Assembly (NCBI GenBank): GCA_934845495.1
Contig: CAKWRB010000017.1
Coordinates: 7,542-14,498, forward strand
Source of the DNA: an uncultured bacterium
Lineage (GTDB): Bacteria; Bacillota; Clostridia; Oscillospirales; Ruminococcaceae
Length of the DNA: 6,957 bases
Direction: 5' to 3'
In this document: positions 1 to 6,588 of the stretch, one piece after another
Layout of the letters: the number at the start of each line of letters is the position of its first letter
How positions within the stretch are numbered: the first letter of the stretch is position 1
Made by a program: the position numbers and the translations under genes
The notes under the pieces: generated by a model
Told to the model about the DNA's origin: nothing
What the model saw: the letters and a program-made list of their open reading frames with translations, nothing else
Databases searched by the model: none

Positions 1-636
1 AAGCCCGAAAGCGAGTACAGCGAAAAGGAGATCTTCAACCTGATCATGCTCCCTGGCTTCTCGACCAACACCGAGGTTACCGAGTATTCGGGACGCGGTG
101 TCGGCATGGATGTGGTGCGCAAGAACATTGAAAAGGTTGGAGGCACCATCTCCATCGACAGTAAGGCTGGTCAGGGCACTACCTTCACCATCAAAATCCC
201 GCTGACCCTGGCAATTATGGATGGCATGGAGCTTGCCGTAGGAAACTCGGTATTTACAATGCCTATCACTTCCATCAAGCAGTCCTTTAAGTTCTCCAAG
301 GAGCAGCAGCTGGTTCAGGATACTGATGGTTCCGAAATGATCATGCTCCGCGGCGAGTGCTTCCCCCTGATCCGTCTGCATGAAATCTTCCAGATCCCCA
401 CCGAAGTGACCGAACTCTCTGAGGGTATCGTAATGCAGATCGAAAACGGGGATCAGATTGCCTGTATCTTTGCAGATGAGCTGCTGGGCGAACAGCAGGT
501 AGTTGTCAAGCCGTTCCCCGCTTTCCTCAATCAGTATGCCATCAAGCAGCTGGGTCTTTCCGGATGCAGCATTCTGGGAGATGGAAGCATCAGCCTGATT
601 CTGGATGCCAACAGCCTGCTCAACCGCCATGTATAA
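1..636 (+). CDS. cheA: Chemotaxis histidine kinase CheA, C-terminal part (5' end outside window)
   Basis: This is the C-terminal 211 codons of CheA, the cytoplasmic kinase that phosphorylates CheY and CheB in response to chemoreceptors. The reading frame is open from base 1, so the gene starts upstream. The first ~70 residues are the end of the HATPase_c ATP-binding domain: the LPGFST segment, the glycine-rich G2 box GRGVGMDVV (residues 31-39 of the visible part), then GQGTTFTIKIPLTLAIMDG, which leads into the regulatory domain. The remaining ~135 residues are a CheW-like (P5) domain that docks to CheW and receptors. The phosphotransfer, CheY-binding and dimerisation domains and the N and G1 boxes must lie upstream. 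The TAA stop is followed by a 19-base gap to cheW, which suggests co-transcription. No frameshift or missing block is visible. Identification is firm. Confidence 0.97.
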   Translation, partial: KPESEYSEKEIFNLIMLPGFSTNTEVTEYSGRGVGMDVVRKNIEKVGGTISIDSKAGQGTTFTIKIPLTLAIMDGMELAVGNSVFTMPITSIKQSFKFSKEQQLVQDTDGSEMIMLRGECFPLIRLHEIFQIPTEVTELSEGIVMQIENGDQIACIFADELLGEQQVVVKPFPAFLNQYAIKQLGLSGCSILGDGSISLILDANSLLNRHV

Positions 637-655
637 TGCTGAGAGGAGTTTTGAG

Positions 656-1135
656 ATGAATAACGAATCTACAACTGTAGCCGAGGAAGCTCTGGATGAA
701 CTCCGGGACCGCTTTCTGACATTTTATATCGAGGATACATTTTACAGCATCGAGCTGTGCCATATCATCGAAATCATCAGCATCCAGCTCACTACCTATG
801 TGCCTGGGCTGCCGGAGTATTTCAAAGGCATTATCAATCTGCGCGGCAAGGTCGTTCCGGTGATCGATGTCCGGCTGAAATTTGGTCAGCCTCCCCGTGA
901 ATATGATGACAAAACCTGCATTATCATTGTTACCATTCACGATATGCAGGTGGGCCTGATCGTGGACCGGGTTGCCGAGGTGGTAAGCATCGAAACTGAA
1001 CACCGCAATGTCCTGCCGACGGCTGGAAACCGAAACACCAACCGGTATCTTTCCTTTATTGCCAAGGTTGACAATAAGGCGATCCTGAATATCGATTGCG
1101 AGAAATTCTTCCAGAGCGACCTTCGCCCTTATTGA
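656..1135 (+). CDS. cheW: Chemotaxis coupling protein CheW
   Basis: CheW is a cytoplasmic adaptor that links CheA to methyl-accepting chemotaxis proteins. The 159-residue product is one CheW domain (about residues 17-158) after a short acidic leader. Typical features are FLTFYIEDTFYSIEL near the start, YVPGLPEYFKGIINLRGKV at residues 48-66 with the conserved NLRG turn (R63), VIDVR, and the GLIVDRVAEVV strand. The length is normal. I chose the ATG at 656 because GAGAGGAG (641-648) sits 7 bases ahead of it. In-frame ATGs at 605 and 629 lie inside cheA and lack a comparable site. It lies between cheA and cheR with short gaps, in a chemotaxis operon. Being a lone CheW domain without a receiver domain, it is CheW and not CheV. 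Confidence 0.96.
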   Translation: MNNESTTVAEEALDELRDRFLTFYIEDTFYSIELCHIIEIISIQLTTYVPGLPEYFKGIINLRGKVVPVIDVRLKFGQPPREYDDKTCIIIVTIHDMQVGLIVDRVAEVVSIETEHRNVLPTAGNRNTNRYLSFIAKVDNKAILNIDCEKFFQSDLRPY

Positions 1136-1169
1136 GCCAAACGCTAAAGGAAAGGAGTACTGTATCCAT

Positions 1170-2024
1170 ATGGAATCAAAACCTATATCCCCTTCCGCCG
1201 GAAGAACGGATATAATCCGCATGACTGATCAGGAATTCCACACTCTTACTTCGCATATCAAAGAGCATTATGGCATTGACCTGACCAAAAAACGCATTCT
1301 GATTGAAAGCCGAATGGCGCAGGAGCTTCATCGCCGTGGATTTTCCAGTTTCCGTCAATATATGGATGTCCTGTTTCAGGATACAACTGGCCAGGAAAGC
1401 ATGACTCTGCTCAATAAACTCACCACAAATCTTTCCTACTTTATGCGGGAAAACGAACATTTCCAGTTCCTGTCCAGCCAGGTGCTTCCGTATCTGGAAC
1501 GCACCCGAAAAGACCATGTCCTGCGAATTTGGAGTGCCGGCTGTTCTTCCGGGCAAGAAGCCTATAATATCGCCATGGTCCTGGATGAATACTTCGGGTC
1601 AAGAAAAAGCCAATGGGATACCCGTATTCTGGCCACCGACCTCTCGATGAAGGTTCTCACCAAGGCAAAGCAGGGCATTTACACTGCGGACGAAATCAAG
1701 GACCTGCCTGCGAAATGGAAAGATAAATACCTTGTGCCGACGGCTGACGGCCGGTTCAAAATCACCGAAAAAATTCACCAGGAAGTAATTTTCCGTCCCG
1801 GTAATCTGATGGAACCGTTCCAGTACAAAAAACCATTTGACCTGATTTTCTGCCGGAATGTAATGATCTACTTCGATGCCCCAACCAAGGCAACGCTGGT
1901 CAATAAATTCTACAACTGGACAGCCCCTGGTGGATATCTGTTCATCGGTCATTCCGAAAGCATTTCCACCACCAACGCTCCATACACCTACATCCAGCCT
2001 GCGATTTATCAAAGAAGGAGCTGA
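1170..2024 (+). CDS. cheR: Chemotaxis protein methyltransferase CheR
   Basis: CheR transfers methyl groups from S-adenosylmethionine to glutamates of chemoreceptors during adaptation. In the 284-residue product, residues ~20-75 form the small helical N-terminal domain (GIDLTKKR). LTTNLSYFMRENEHF (85-99) begins the catalytic domain. The SAM-binding loop is RIWSAGCSSGQEAY (119-132), followed by ILATDLS (153-159), FDLIFCRNVMIYFD (223-236) and GGYLFIGHSES (254-264), all hallmarks of CheR. The ATG at 1170 has AAAGGAG at 1151-1157, with a rather long 12-base spacer. An in-frame ATG at 1221 (residue 18) begins closer to where many clostridial CheR proteins seem to start but has only a weak ribosome binding site, so the start is uncertain by 17 residues. 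It is followed after 5 bases by cheB, its functional opponent. Confidence 0.96.
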   Translation: MESKPISPSAGRTDIIRMTDQEFHTLTSHIKEHYGIDLTKKRILIESRMAQELHRRGFSSFRQYMDVLFQDTTGQESMTLLNKLTTNLSYFMRENEHFQFLSSQVLPYLERTRKDHVLRIWSAGCSSGQEAYNIAMVLDEYFGSRKSQWDTRILATDLSMKVLTKAKQGIYTADEIKDLPAKWKDKYLVPTADGRFKITEKIHQEVIFRPGNLMEPFQYKKPFDLIFCRNVMIYFDAPTKATLVNKFYNWTAPGGYLFIGHSESISTTNAPYTYIQPAIYQRRS

Positions 2025-2029
2025 CCCCT

Positions 2030-3088
2030 ATGTCTGAACTTGGTTTTAATAAGAAGATCCGACTGCTGATCGTTGATGACTCTTACTTTTTCCGTGCCGT
2101 TTTGAAAAACGGTCTGGATGCTGATCCCCGGATCGAAGTGATCGGAATGGCAGCCAATGCAGAAGAAGCCTTCCAGAAGATCCAGCAGCTCAAGCCGGAT
2201 GTTGTCACCATGGATGTTGAGATGCCCAAACTGAATGGCATTGATTTCATCAAGCGCCTGATCCCGGTCCATCCGGTTCCGGTTGTAGTCGTAAGCTCCC
2301 TGCCTCTTCGTGTGCTGGATGCGCTGGAGGCCGGAGCTGTTGATTTTGTCCGGAAGCCCTCAGGGGATACTCCCTCGGACAGAAAATCCTTTATGGATGA
2401 GCTGTGCCTCAAAGTCAAGATTGCCTCGGTAGCCCGTGTGCGTTCCAAGGCCCCTGCATGTCCTGCTCCGGTCCTGTCGAACCTGTCCGGCAAAAGTCTT
2501 CCCAACGACCTGGTCATTGCCATCGGCGCCTCGACCGGAGGCACCGATGCCATTCTGGAAGTGGTAAAGGATCTTCCTGCCAATACACCGGGTATCGTAA
2601 TTGTACAGCACATGCCGCCGGTATTTACCCAAATGTATGCACAGCGGTTGGATCGAATCTGCAAGATGCGTGTCAAAGAGGCTGCTCCTGGTGACCGGGT
2701 GGTACCAGGCCAGATCCTCATTGGTGCAGGCGGGTTCCACTTGCGGCTTGCCCGTGATGCCCGGGGCTACTTTGTCACCAGCATTGCAGGAGCCAAGGTA
2801 AACGGCCACTGCCCCTCGGTCGATGTACTGTTTGACTCGGTAGCCGAAACAGCAGGCCGCAAGGCCATCGGTGTGATCCTCACCGGTATGGGCGCCGACG
2901 GTGCCAAGGGCCTGCTGCACATGCGCCAGGCTGGTGCTTATACCATTGGGCAGGATAAGGAGAGCTCGGTGGTATATGGAATGCCCATGGTTGCCCATGA
3001 TATTGGTGCTGTGGAAAAGCAGCTCCCTCTTACCGCCATTGATAACGAGATCCTGCGCCAGCTGAACCTGCACAGCACTTCCCGCTGA
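2030..3088 (+). CDS. cheB: Chemotaxis response regulator protein-glutamate methylesterase CheB
   Basis: CheB removes methyl groups from receptor glutamates (and can deamidate glutamines); phosphorylation by CheA activates it. The 352-residue product has a receiver domain (about 10-130), a linker, and a methylesterase domain (about 158-345). Visible receiver residues are the acidic pair D16/D17, phospho-acceptor D62 in TMDVEMP, S89/S90 after the fourth strand, and K109 in FVRKP. The catalytic triad is S168 in GASTGG, H194 in QHMP and D290 in GMGADG, spaced as in the enterobacterial enzyme. The start is well set: AAGGAG at 2015-2020, overlapping the end of cheR, lies 9 bases ahead of the ATG. 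The segment between SS (89-90) and ALEAGAVDF is about four residues shorter than in E. coli CheB. It is the last gene of its operon and is followed by a strong terminator. Confidence 0.97.
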   Translation: MSELGFNKKIRLLIVDDSYFFRAVLKNGLDADPRIEVIGMAANAEEAFQKIQQLKPDVVTMDVEMPKLNGIDFIKRLIPVHPVPVVVVSSLPLRVLDALEAGAVDFVRKPSGDTPSDRKSFMDELCLKVKIASVARVRSKAPACPAPVLSNLSGKSLPNDLVIAIGASTGGTDAILEVVKDLPANTPGIVIVQHMPPVFTQMYAQRLDRICKMRVKEAAPGDRVVPGQILIGAGGFHLRLARDARGYFVTSIAGAKVNGHCPSVDVLFDSVAETAGRKAIGVILTGMGADGAKGLLHMRQAGAYTIGQDKESSVVYGMPMVAHDIGAVEKQLPLTAIDNEILRQLNLHSTSR

Positions 3089-3117
3089 GCCTCTGGCTGG
3101 TATAGCAATACGTGAAC

Positions 3118-3152
3118 AAAAAACCTCTCAGAAATTCTGAGAGGTTTTTTTT
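3118..3152. terminator. Bidirectional intrinsic terminator between cheB and cheD
   Basis: An 8-bp perfect stem, CCTCTCAG (3124-3131) paired with CTGAGAGG (3137-3144), encloses a five-base AAATT loop. Six A residues precede it (3118-3123) and eight T residues follow (3145-3152). Read on the plus strand it ends the cheA-cheW-cheR-cheB transcript 30 bases after the cheB stop. Read on the minus strand the A tract becomes a U tract and it ends the flhA-to-cheD transcript. The TAA stop of cheD (3153-3151) lies within the A/T tract, so the terminator begins immediately at the end of that gene. This is a textbook two-way Rho-independent terminator between convergent operons. Confidence 0.95.
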
Positions 3153-3627
3153 AAAATATCCATTCACCATATTTAGCTGATTTGATTTTCATCGTACCAT
3201 CTTCAGCATTAAAATAGAGGGTCCTTCCATAGTCTTTTCCGGTATCATCTGCCAGGATCGGGATTCCATTGGCCCGAAGGGTCTCCTTGACAGCCATGAC
3301 ATTCCGCTGGCCGATGTTGGCAAGTGAGCTGTTCGATACAGTGGCAAACATCTTTGCACCGCCCGCAATTTTAGCCCGGAGCCGTGATTTATTGGCGCCA
3401 GCAGCCACCATACGCTGAATCAGAAGAGGGATTGCCGTATCGGCATACCGAGCCGGCTGACTCTTGTCCCGGCTCAATGTACTGGATGGAAGCATAATGT
3501 GGGATAATCCTGCGACCCGTGTAAAGCTATCGTACAGGCAAATCCCCACACAGGAACCCAGCGCATAAGTCACCAACACATCCGGTGCCTTGGCAACATT
3601 AAGGTCCGAGATTCCCACTGTTATCAT
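3151..3627 (-). CDS. cheD: Chemoreceptor glutamine deamidase CheD
   Basis: CheD deamidates specific glutamines of chemoreceptors and binds CheC, increasing CheC phosphatase activity. The 158-residue product covers the whole CheD domain. The catalytic Thr/Cys/His set is visible as T20 (LVTYALGSC), C26 (ALGSCVGICLYD) and H43 (GLSHIMLP), one residue earlier than in the Thermotoga maritima enzyme (T21, C27, H44). Other family marks are KIAGGAKMF, IGQRNV and the DDTGKDYGRTLYF segment near the C terminus. I start it at the ATG at 3627, giving MITVGISDLNVA, because GGAGGT (3642-3637) is 9 bases ahead. A longer frame reaching 3666 would overlap cheC by 12 codons and lacks support. cheC ends 2 bases upstream, so translation of the pair is probably coupled, in keeping with the CheC-CheD complex. 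Confidence 0.96.
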   Translation of the reverse strand: MITVGISDLNVAKAPDVLVTYALGSCVGICLYDSFTRVAGLSHIMLPSSTLSRDKSQPARYADTAIPLLIQRMVAAGANKSRLRAKIAGGAKMFATVSNSSLANIGQRNVMAVKETLRANGIPILADDTGKDYGRTLYFNAEDGTMKIKSAKYGEWIF

Positions 3628-3629
3628 AG

Positions 3630-4259
3630 TCAATCTACCTCCAACCCCAGTTTTCCCATAATGCACTTCAGGGAATCCATATCCGGTATAAGCAGGATAT
3701 GGCTGGGGGCTCTAAAATCATTTCCACTGAATTCGTCCTGAATATAGATGATCTTATCACTGATATTTGCATAGTAAATGGTCGGAACACTCAGGATCGC
3801 CCCCAGCATATCGATGCAAAGAGAGGGTGTTGACATTCCGATGGTGAGACCTGTAAGGGAGGAAATCGCATTGAGATACGAAGCAGCCATGATATTGGCC
3901 ACTTCCTGAATCACAGAGTAACCCATTTCATCGATGGACTCCACTTCCTGGCACTGCTCTTCACACAGCAAAGTCTGGATCATCATGGTCGAAAAACTCT
4001 TCTGCAGCAGGAACAGGATCATTCCCTGTACTTCGCCTTCCAGGGAAATCAGCGAACCCACGATCATCTGCTCCGGTCCACCCATCTGTTCCACGGCGTC
4101 GTTATAATCCAAAATCTGAACGGTAGGCACTGAAATGCTCACAGGGCAGCTCAGCATGGTGGAAAGTGCCGATGCAGCATTGCCGGAACCGATGTTTCCG
4201 ATTTCGCGCAGTGCATCAATGTGCATATCATTGAGCCCATCAAATGTTTCAAACGACAA
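3630..4259 (-). CDS. cheC: CheY-P phosphatase CheC (two active sites)
   Basis: CheC is a cytoplasmic phosphatase of the CheC/CheX/FliY family that dephosphorylates CheY-P and is stimulated by CheD. The 209-residue product carries both copies of the family signature [DS]-x3-E-x2-N-x22-P: D15, E19, N22, P45 in the first half and S115, E119, N122, P145 in the second. The exact x22 spacing is kept in both, so both sites look functional. The lack of an N-terminal CheY-binding extension or a SpoA-like C-terminal domain argues for CheC over FliY. The start is a TTG at 4259, with AAAGGGGGAG 6 bases ahead. The preceding in-frame codon is TAG, which rules out any longer form. The next ATG (residue 12) would leave only three residues before the first active site. 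It lies between the flgG-like gene (14-base gap) and cheD (2-base gap). Confidence 0.96.
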   Translation of the reverse strand: MSFETFDGLNDMHIDALREIGNIGSGNAASALSTMLSCPVSISVPTVQILDYNDAVEQMGGPEQMIVGSLISLEGEVQGMILFLLQKSFSTMMIQTLLCEEQCQEVESIDEMGYSVIQEVANIMAASYLNAISSLTGLTIGMSTPSLCIDMLGAILSVPTIYYANISDKIIYIQDEFSGNDFRAPSHILLIPDMDSLKCIMGKLGLEVD

Positions 4260-4265
4260 CTATAT

Positions 4266-4275
4266 CTCCCCCTTT
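4266..4275 (-). promoter_or_regulatory. Ribosome binding site fixing the TTG start of cheC
   Basis: On the minus strand AAAGGGGGAG ends 6 bases before the TTG codon of cheC and overlaps the TAA stop of the upstream flgG-like gene (4276-4274). Together with the in-frame TAG directly before the TTG (4262-4260), it makes TTG the only well-supported start. The same ten bases occur ahead of the GTG start of the sigma factor gene (6598-6589). Confidence 0.8.
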
Positions 4276-5005
4276 AGCGCAAATTATTGATGACCTGCTC
4301 CAGTTCGTCAGCAGTCTGCACCATTTTGGCGTTCATCTGGAACGCGCGCTGGGATTGGATCACATTCACCATTTCTTCCGAAAGATCCACGCTGGACTGC
4401 TCCAACGCCCCCTGGAGCAGCTTGCTGGCGCCGTTCCGATCTGCCTTTGCTTCTCCTGCAGACGGAGTCAGTGCGTAGCAGGTATCCCCCACCGGCTGAA
4501 GTCCGTAAGGGTTCTCGATCATATAGATCCCGATCTGATCCGGCAGCTTGGTAAAATCAAACGGGTCGTCCTTCGCCTTGCGCTCGAGCTCGATCTTCTT
4601 GCCCTTTCCGTCCAGTACAAAGGAACCATCCGCTGTTACCAGATACCCCTTATTGCCGCTGACACTGATATCAAAGGCACCGCTGCGGGTATACTGAACA
4701 CTGCCATCCGGACGCTCAACTGCGAAGAATCCAGCTCCCATCACGGCATAGTCCAGCGGCATACCGGTTTGAAGAACATTGCCCTGCTTGCACTGCAGGC
4801 GGGAATCGTCTGCCTTGACACCGTGCCCGGTCAGGGGCTGATTTGCGCTGTTTACTGCCATCTGGGTATAGAGCAGCTGTGAAAAATTGGTGCGGCTGGC
4901 CTTGAAGCCCACGGTACCGGAATTGGAAATATTATTCGAGATCCGGTCCATATCCTCCTGGTAGGCCGACAGTCCCGAAACACCATTGTAGAATGATATC
5001 TTCAT
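4274..5005 (-). CDS. flgG: Flagellar basal-body rod protein, FlgG/FlhP type
   Basis: This is an exported structural subunit of the flagellar rod (FlgE/F/G superfamily), delivered by the flagellar type III apparatus. The 243-residue product has the N-terminal rod motif (about residues 4-36: FYNGVSGLSAYQ, RISNNISNSGTVGFKASR), the central signature LDYAVMGAGFFAV with YTRSGAFDI (84-113), and the C-terminal helix domain (about 197-242) with SSVDLSEEMVNVIQSQRAFQ and a NAKMVQTADEL tail close to FlgG. As expected, there is no Sec signal peptide. The ATG at 5005 follows AAAGGAG (5020-5014) by 8 bases. It is the second of two tandem rod genes, like Bacillus flhO-flhP or clostridial flgG1-flgG. It is slightly short for FlgG (usually ~260) and has two cysteines, C72 and C176. 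The superfamily is certain. The choice of FlgG over FlgF/FlhP naming is not. Confidence 0.88.
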   Translation of the reverse strand: MKISFYNGVSGLSAYQEDMDRISNNISNSGTVGFKASRTNFSQLLYTQMAVNSANQPLTGHGVKADDSRLQCKQGNVLQTGMPLDYAVMGAGFFAVERPDGSVQYTRSGAFDISVSGNKGYLVTADGSFVLDGKGKKIELERKAKDDPFDFTKLPDQIGIYMIENPYGLQPVGDTCYALTPSAGEAKADRNGASKLLQGALEQSSVDLSEEMVNVIQSQRAFQMNAKMVQTADELEQVINNLR

Positions 5006-5022
5006 TTAACTCACTCCTTTGC

Positions 5023-5805
5023 TTACAGAGCCGCAATCTGGGATGCCGACTTCTGATCGATTTTATCGATGATCTGAAGCGCACTGCTGCATGCCTGGAA
5101 AGCCCGCTGTGCCTCCATCACCATGGCATACTCACGGTTGATGTCAACATTGGAGGTCTCCAGCCAGCCCTGGCGGATTTTGGTCTGTGCCGAAACCGGC
5201 TGGTTGGCCTGCATATTGTCTGTGAGGTAGAGGCCATTCCCGGCAATCCGGGTCTGAGAGCCTTCCGCCGGCACAGTGACAAGCAGACGATCGATATAAC
5301 GGCCGCGGCTGTCATAAATCGATCCATCCGGCTCAACGGTAAAATCGGCATCCTTCAGTTCAATGACGCCCTTCTCTCCCAAAACCAGGCCTGCGCCCAC
5401 AAGTTCCAGCTGCTTGTTTTCGTTGAGTGCAAAACTGCCGTTCCGGGTCAGGTACTGAACCCCAGGATTGTCTGCCGCATCTGCAGGGCCTACAATATTC
5501 AGGAAGCCCTCCCCATCAATTGCAAAATCCAATGCTCTTCCGGTTTCCTGAAGGGCACTTGTATCGAATTTTACAGGCACTTCAGATACCAGTTGCATCG
5601 GGGCACTGGAACCAATAACAGCAGACTTGGTCTCGTTCTCCTCCATTCGGGCAAGCAGCTCCATCTCAAACGGGCTTTTTACCACACGGGAAGCACGAAA
5701 ACCAGGTGTGCGGATATTTGCGATGTTGTTTGTCAAAACCTCCAGTGTCCGCTGCTGGGACAAAATTCCAGATGCTGCGGTATAAAATCCTCTCAACATA
5801 ACCAT
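5023..5805 (-). CDS. flgF: Flagellar basal-body rod protein, FlgF/FlhO type
   Basis: This is an exported rod subunit of the FlgE/F/G superfamily, paralogous to the next gene downstream. The 260-residue product starts with the classic rod motif LRGFYTAASGILSQQ and LTNNIANIRTPGFRASR (residues 4-40). The middle has LDFAIDGEGFLNI and YLTRNGSFALNENKQL (92-133). The C-terminal domain has RQGWLETSNVDINREY and EAQRAFQACSSALQIIDKI (211-249). The C terminus resembles the FlgF/FlhO branch more than FlgG, but the name is a judgement. Two starts are possible: ATG at 5805, one base after the sigma factor stop with AAAGG (5815-5811) 5 bases ahead, or ATG at 5799 (residue 3), which gives the family-typical MLRGFYTAA start with an 11-base spacer. 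The 17-base gap to the flgG-like gene implies one transcript. Confidence 0.86.
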   Translation of the reverse strand: MVMLRGFYTAASGILSQQRTLEVLTNNIANIRTPGFRASRVVKSPFEMELLARMEENETKSAVIGSSAPMQLVSEVPVKFDTSALQETGRALDFAIDGEGFLNIVGPADAADNPGVQYLTRNGSFALNENKQLELVGAGLVLGEKGVIELKDADFTVEPDGSIYDSRGRYIDRLLVTVPAEGSQTRIAGNGLYLTDNMQANQPVSAQTKIRQGWLETSNVDINREYAMVMEAQRAFQACSSALQIIDKIDQKSASQIAAL

Positions 5806-5806
5806 C

Positions 5807-6583
5807 TCATCCTTTCGTATAATAGGATAATTTTTCCCGTAGTTTGCGGATCAGCTTTTGATTGATCTGTCCCACACGCTGCTCACTGACCCCCAAAACC
5901 TGGCCAATTTCGCGCATGGTAAGGTCCTCGTAATAATACAGCGAGAGAACTGTTCTCTCCTGATCGTTGAGTGTATCGATTGCCTGGATCAGCTGAGCGC
6001 GCAGTTCCTGTTCGTCCATTTCATATTCCGGATCGAACACACCTTCCACGGTCAGGGCATTCTGCGAGCGGCCAGGCGTGGTAAGCAGGGTTTCCAGCGA
6101 GTAGATATTCTCTCCGGACATTTCCCACACACAGCGGTCGTATTTTTCCGGAGTGATTTGCAGCCGGTCCGCCATTTCCAGACGAGTTGGCGGACGCCCC
6201 AGCTCCAGGCTGAGTTCATCCTCGGTTTTCAGGATACGGATATCCATCTGCCGTACTCGCCGGGATAGCCAGTCCTGCTTTCGGACATAGTCGATGATCG
6301 CTCCCCGGATCTTGGTAAAGGCGTAGGTGGAAAACTTGACCCCTTTATCCGGGTCAAACCGCTCCAGGCTGTTGATGAGGGCGATGACGCATTGATTGAC
6401 CATCTCCTCGGTCGTTGCATATTTGTGATAGGTACTGCTCATTTTAACAGCCATGCCCTGCGCAATGTAGATGTAGTGCATCACCAGTTTGTTTCGTGCT
6501 TCGAGAGAGCCAGTCTGTTTGTATTCCCGCATCAGTGCGTCTGGATCGATTTCCTTTTTCTCGGCTGTTTTATCCGATAACAC
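5807..6583 (-). CDS. fliA: Flagellar RNA polymerase sigma factor, FliA/WhiG/SigD family
   Basis: This is an alternative sigma-28-type factor that directs RNA polymerase to late flagellar, motor and chemotaxis genes (SigD in Bacillus); FlgM normally inhibits it. The 258-residue product shows region 2 at about 28-112, with ERFDPDKGVKFSTYAFTKIR and GAIIDYVRKQDWLSRRVR, a strong FliA/SigD signature. Region 3 (about 118-165) includes ELGRPPTRLEMADRL. Region 4 (about 203-252) includes LNDQERTVLSLYYYEDLTMR and the helix-turn-helix IGQVLGVSEQRVGQI. The start is a GTG at 6583 with AAAGGGGGAG (6598-6589) 5 bases ahead. The next ATG (residue 18) lacks such support. flhA ends 36 bases upstream and the flgF-like gene begins 1 base downstream, so it is expressed within the flagellar operon and probably feeds back on this or other motility genes. 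No target promoter is visible in the window. Confidence 0.95.
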   Translation of the reverse strand: MLSDKTAEKKEIDPDALMREYKQTGSLEARNKLVMHYIYIAQGMAVKMSSTYHKYATTEEMVNQCVIALINSLERFDPDKGVKFSTYAFTKIRGAIIDYVRKQDWLSRRVRQMDIRILKTEDELSLELGRPPTRLEMADRLQITPEKYDRCVWEMSGENIYSLETLLTTPGRSQNALTVEGVFDPEYEMDEQELRAQLIQAIDTLNDQERTVLSLYYYEDLTMREIGQVLGVSEQRVGQINQKLIRKLREKLSYYTKG

Positions 6584-6588
6584 TGTGG

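Noticed and set aside
605..655. Longer cheW starting at 605 or 629 and overlapping the cheA end
   Set aside because: The extra residues (MPTACSTAMYNAERSFE) are cheA sequence read out of frame, and the good ribosome binding site at 641-648 points to 656.
1136..1169. Possible promoter or attenuator in the 34-base cheW-cheR gap
   Set aside because: Only a ribosome binding site is visible; no hairpin and no -35/-10 pair.
620..1222. Minus-strand open frame of 200 codons covering cheW
   Set aside because: It is antisense to a clear CheW, has no family motif and straddles the cheA-cheW-cheR junctions, so it is a shadow frame.
2360..3073. Minus-strand open frames of 237 and 212 codons opposite cheB
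   Set aside because: Both are antisense to CheB with its catalytic residues intact. The translations look compositionally random.
3430..3450. GCCGATAC on the minus strand, resembling a SigD -10 element
   Set aside because: No TAAA-type -35 element at the expected ~15-base spacing, and it lies within the cheD coding region.
3628..3666. Longer cheD starting at 3666 inside cheC
   Set aside because: The extension is not CheD-like. The GGAGGT site and the CheD-typical N terminus both point to 3627.
4244..4882. Plus-strand open frame of 212 codons opposite the flgG-like gene and the cheC start
   Set aside because: No ribosome binding site or motif; fully opposite to a supported operon.
4993..5865. 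Long plus-strand open frame (290 codons) opposite the flgF-like gene
   Set aside because: It lies antisense to a well-supported rod protein, shows no recognisable domain, and is explained by codon bias in the real gene.
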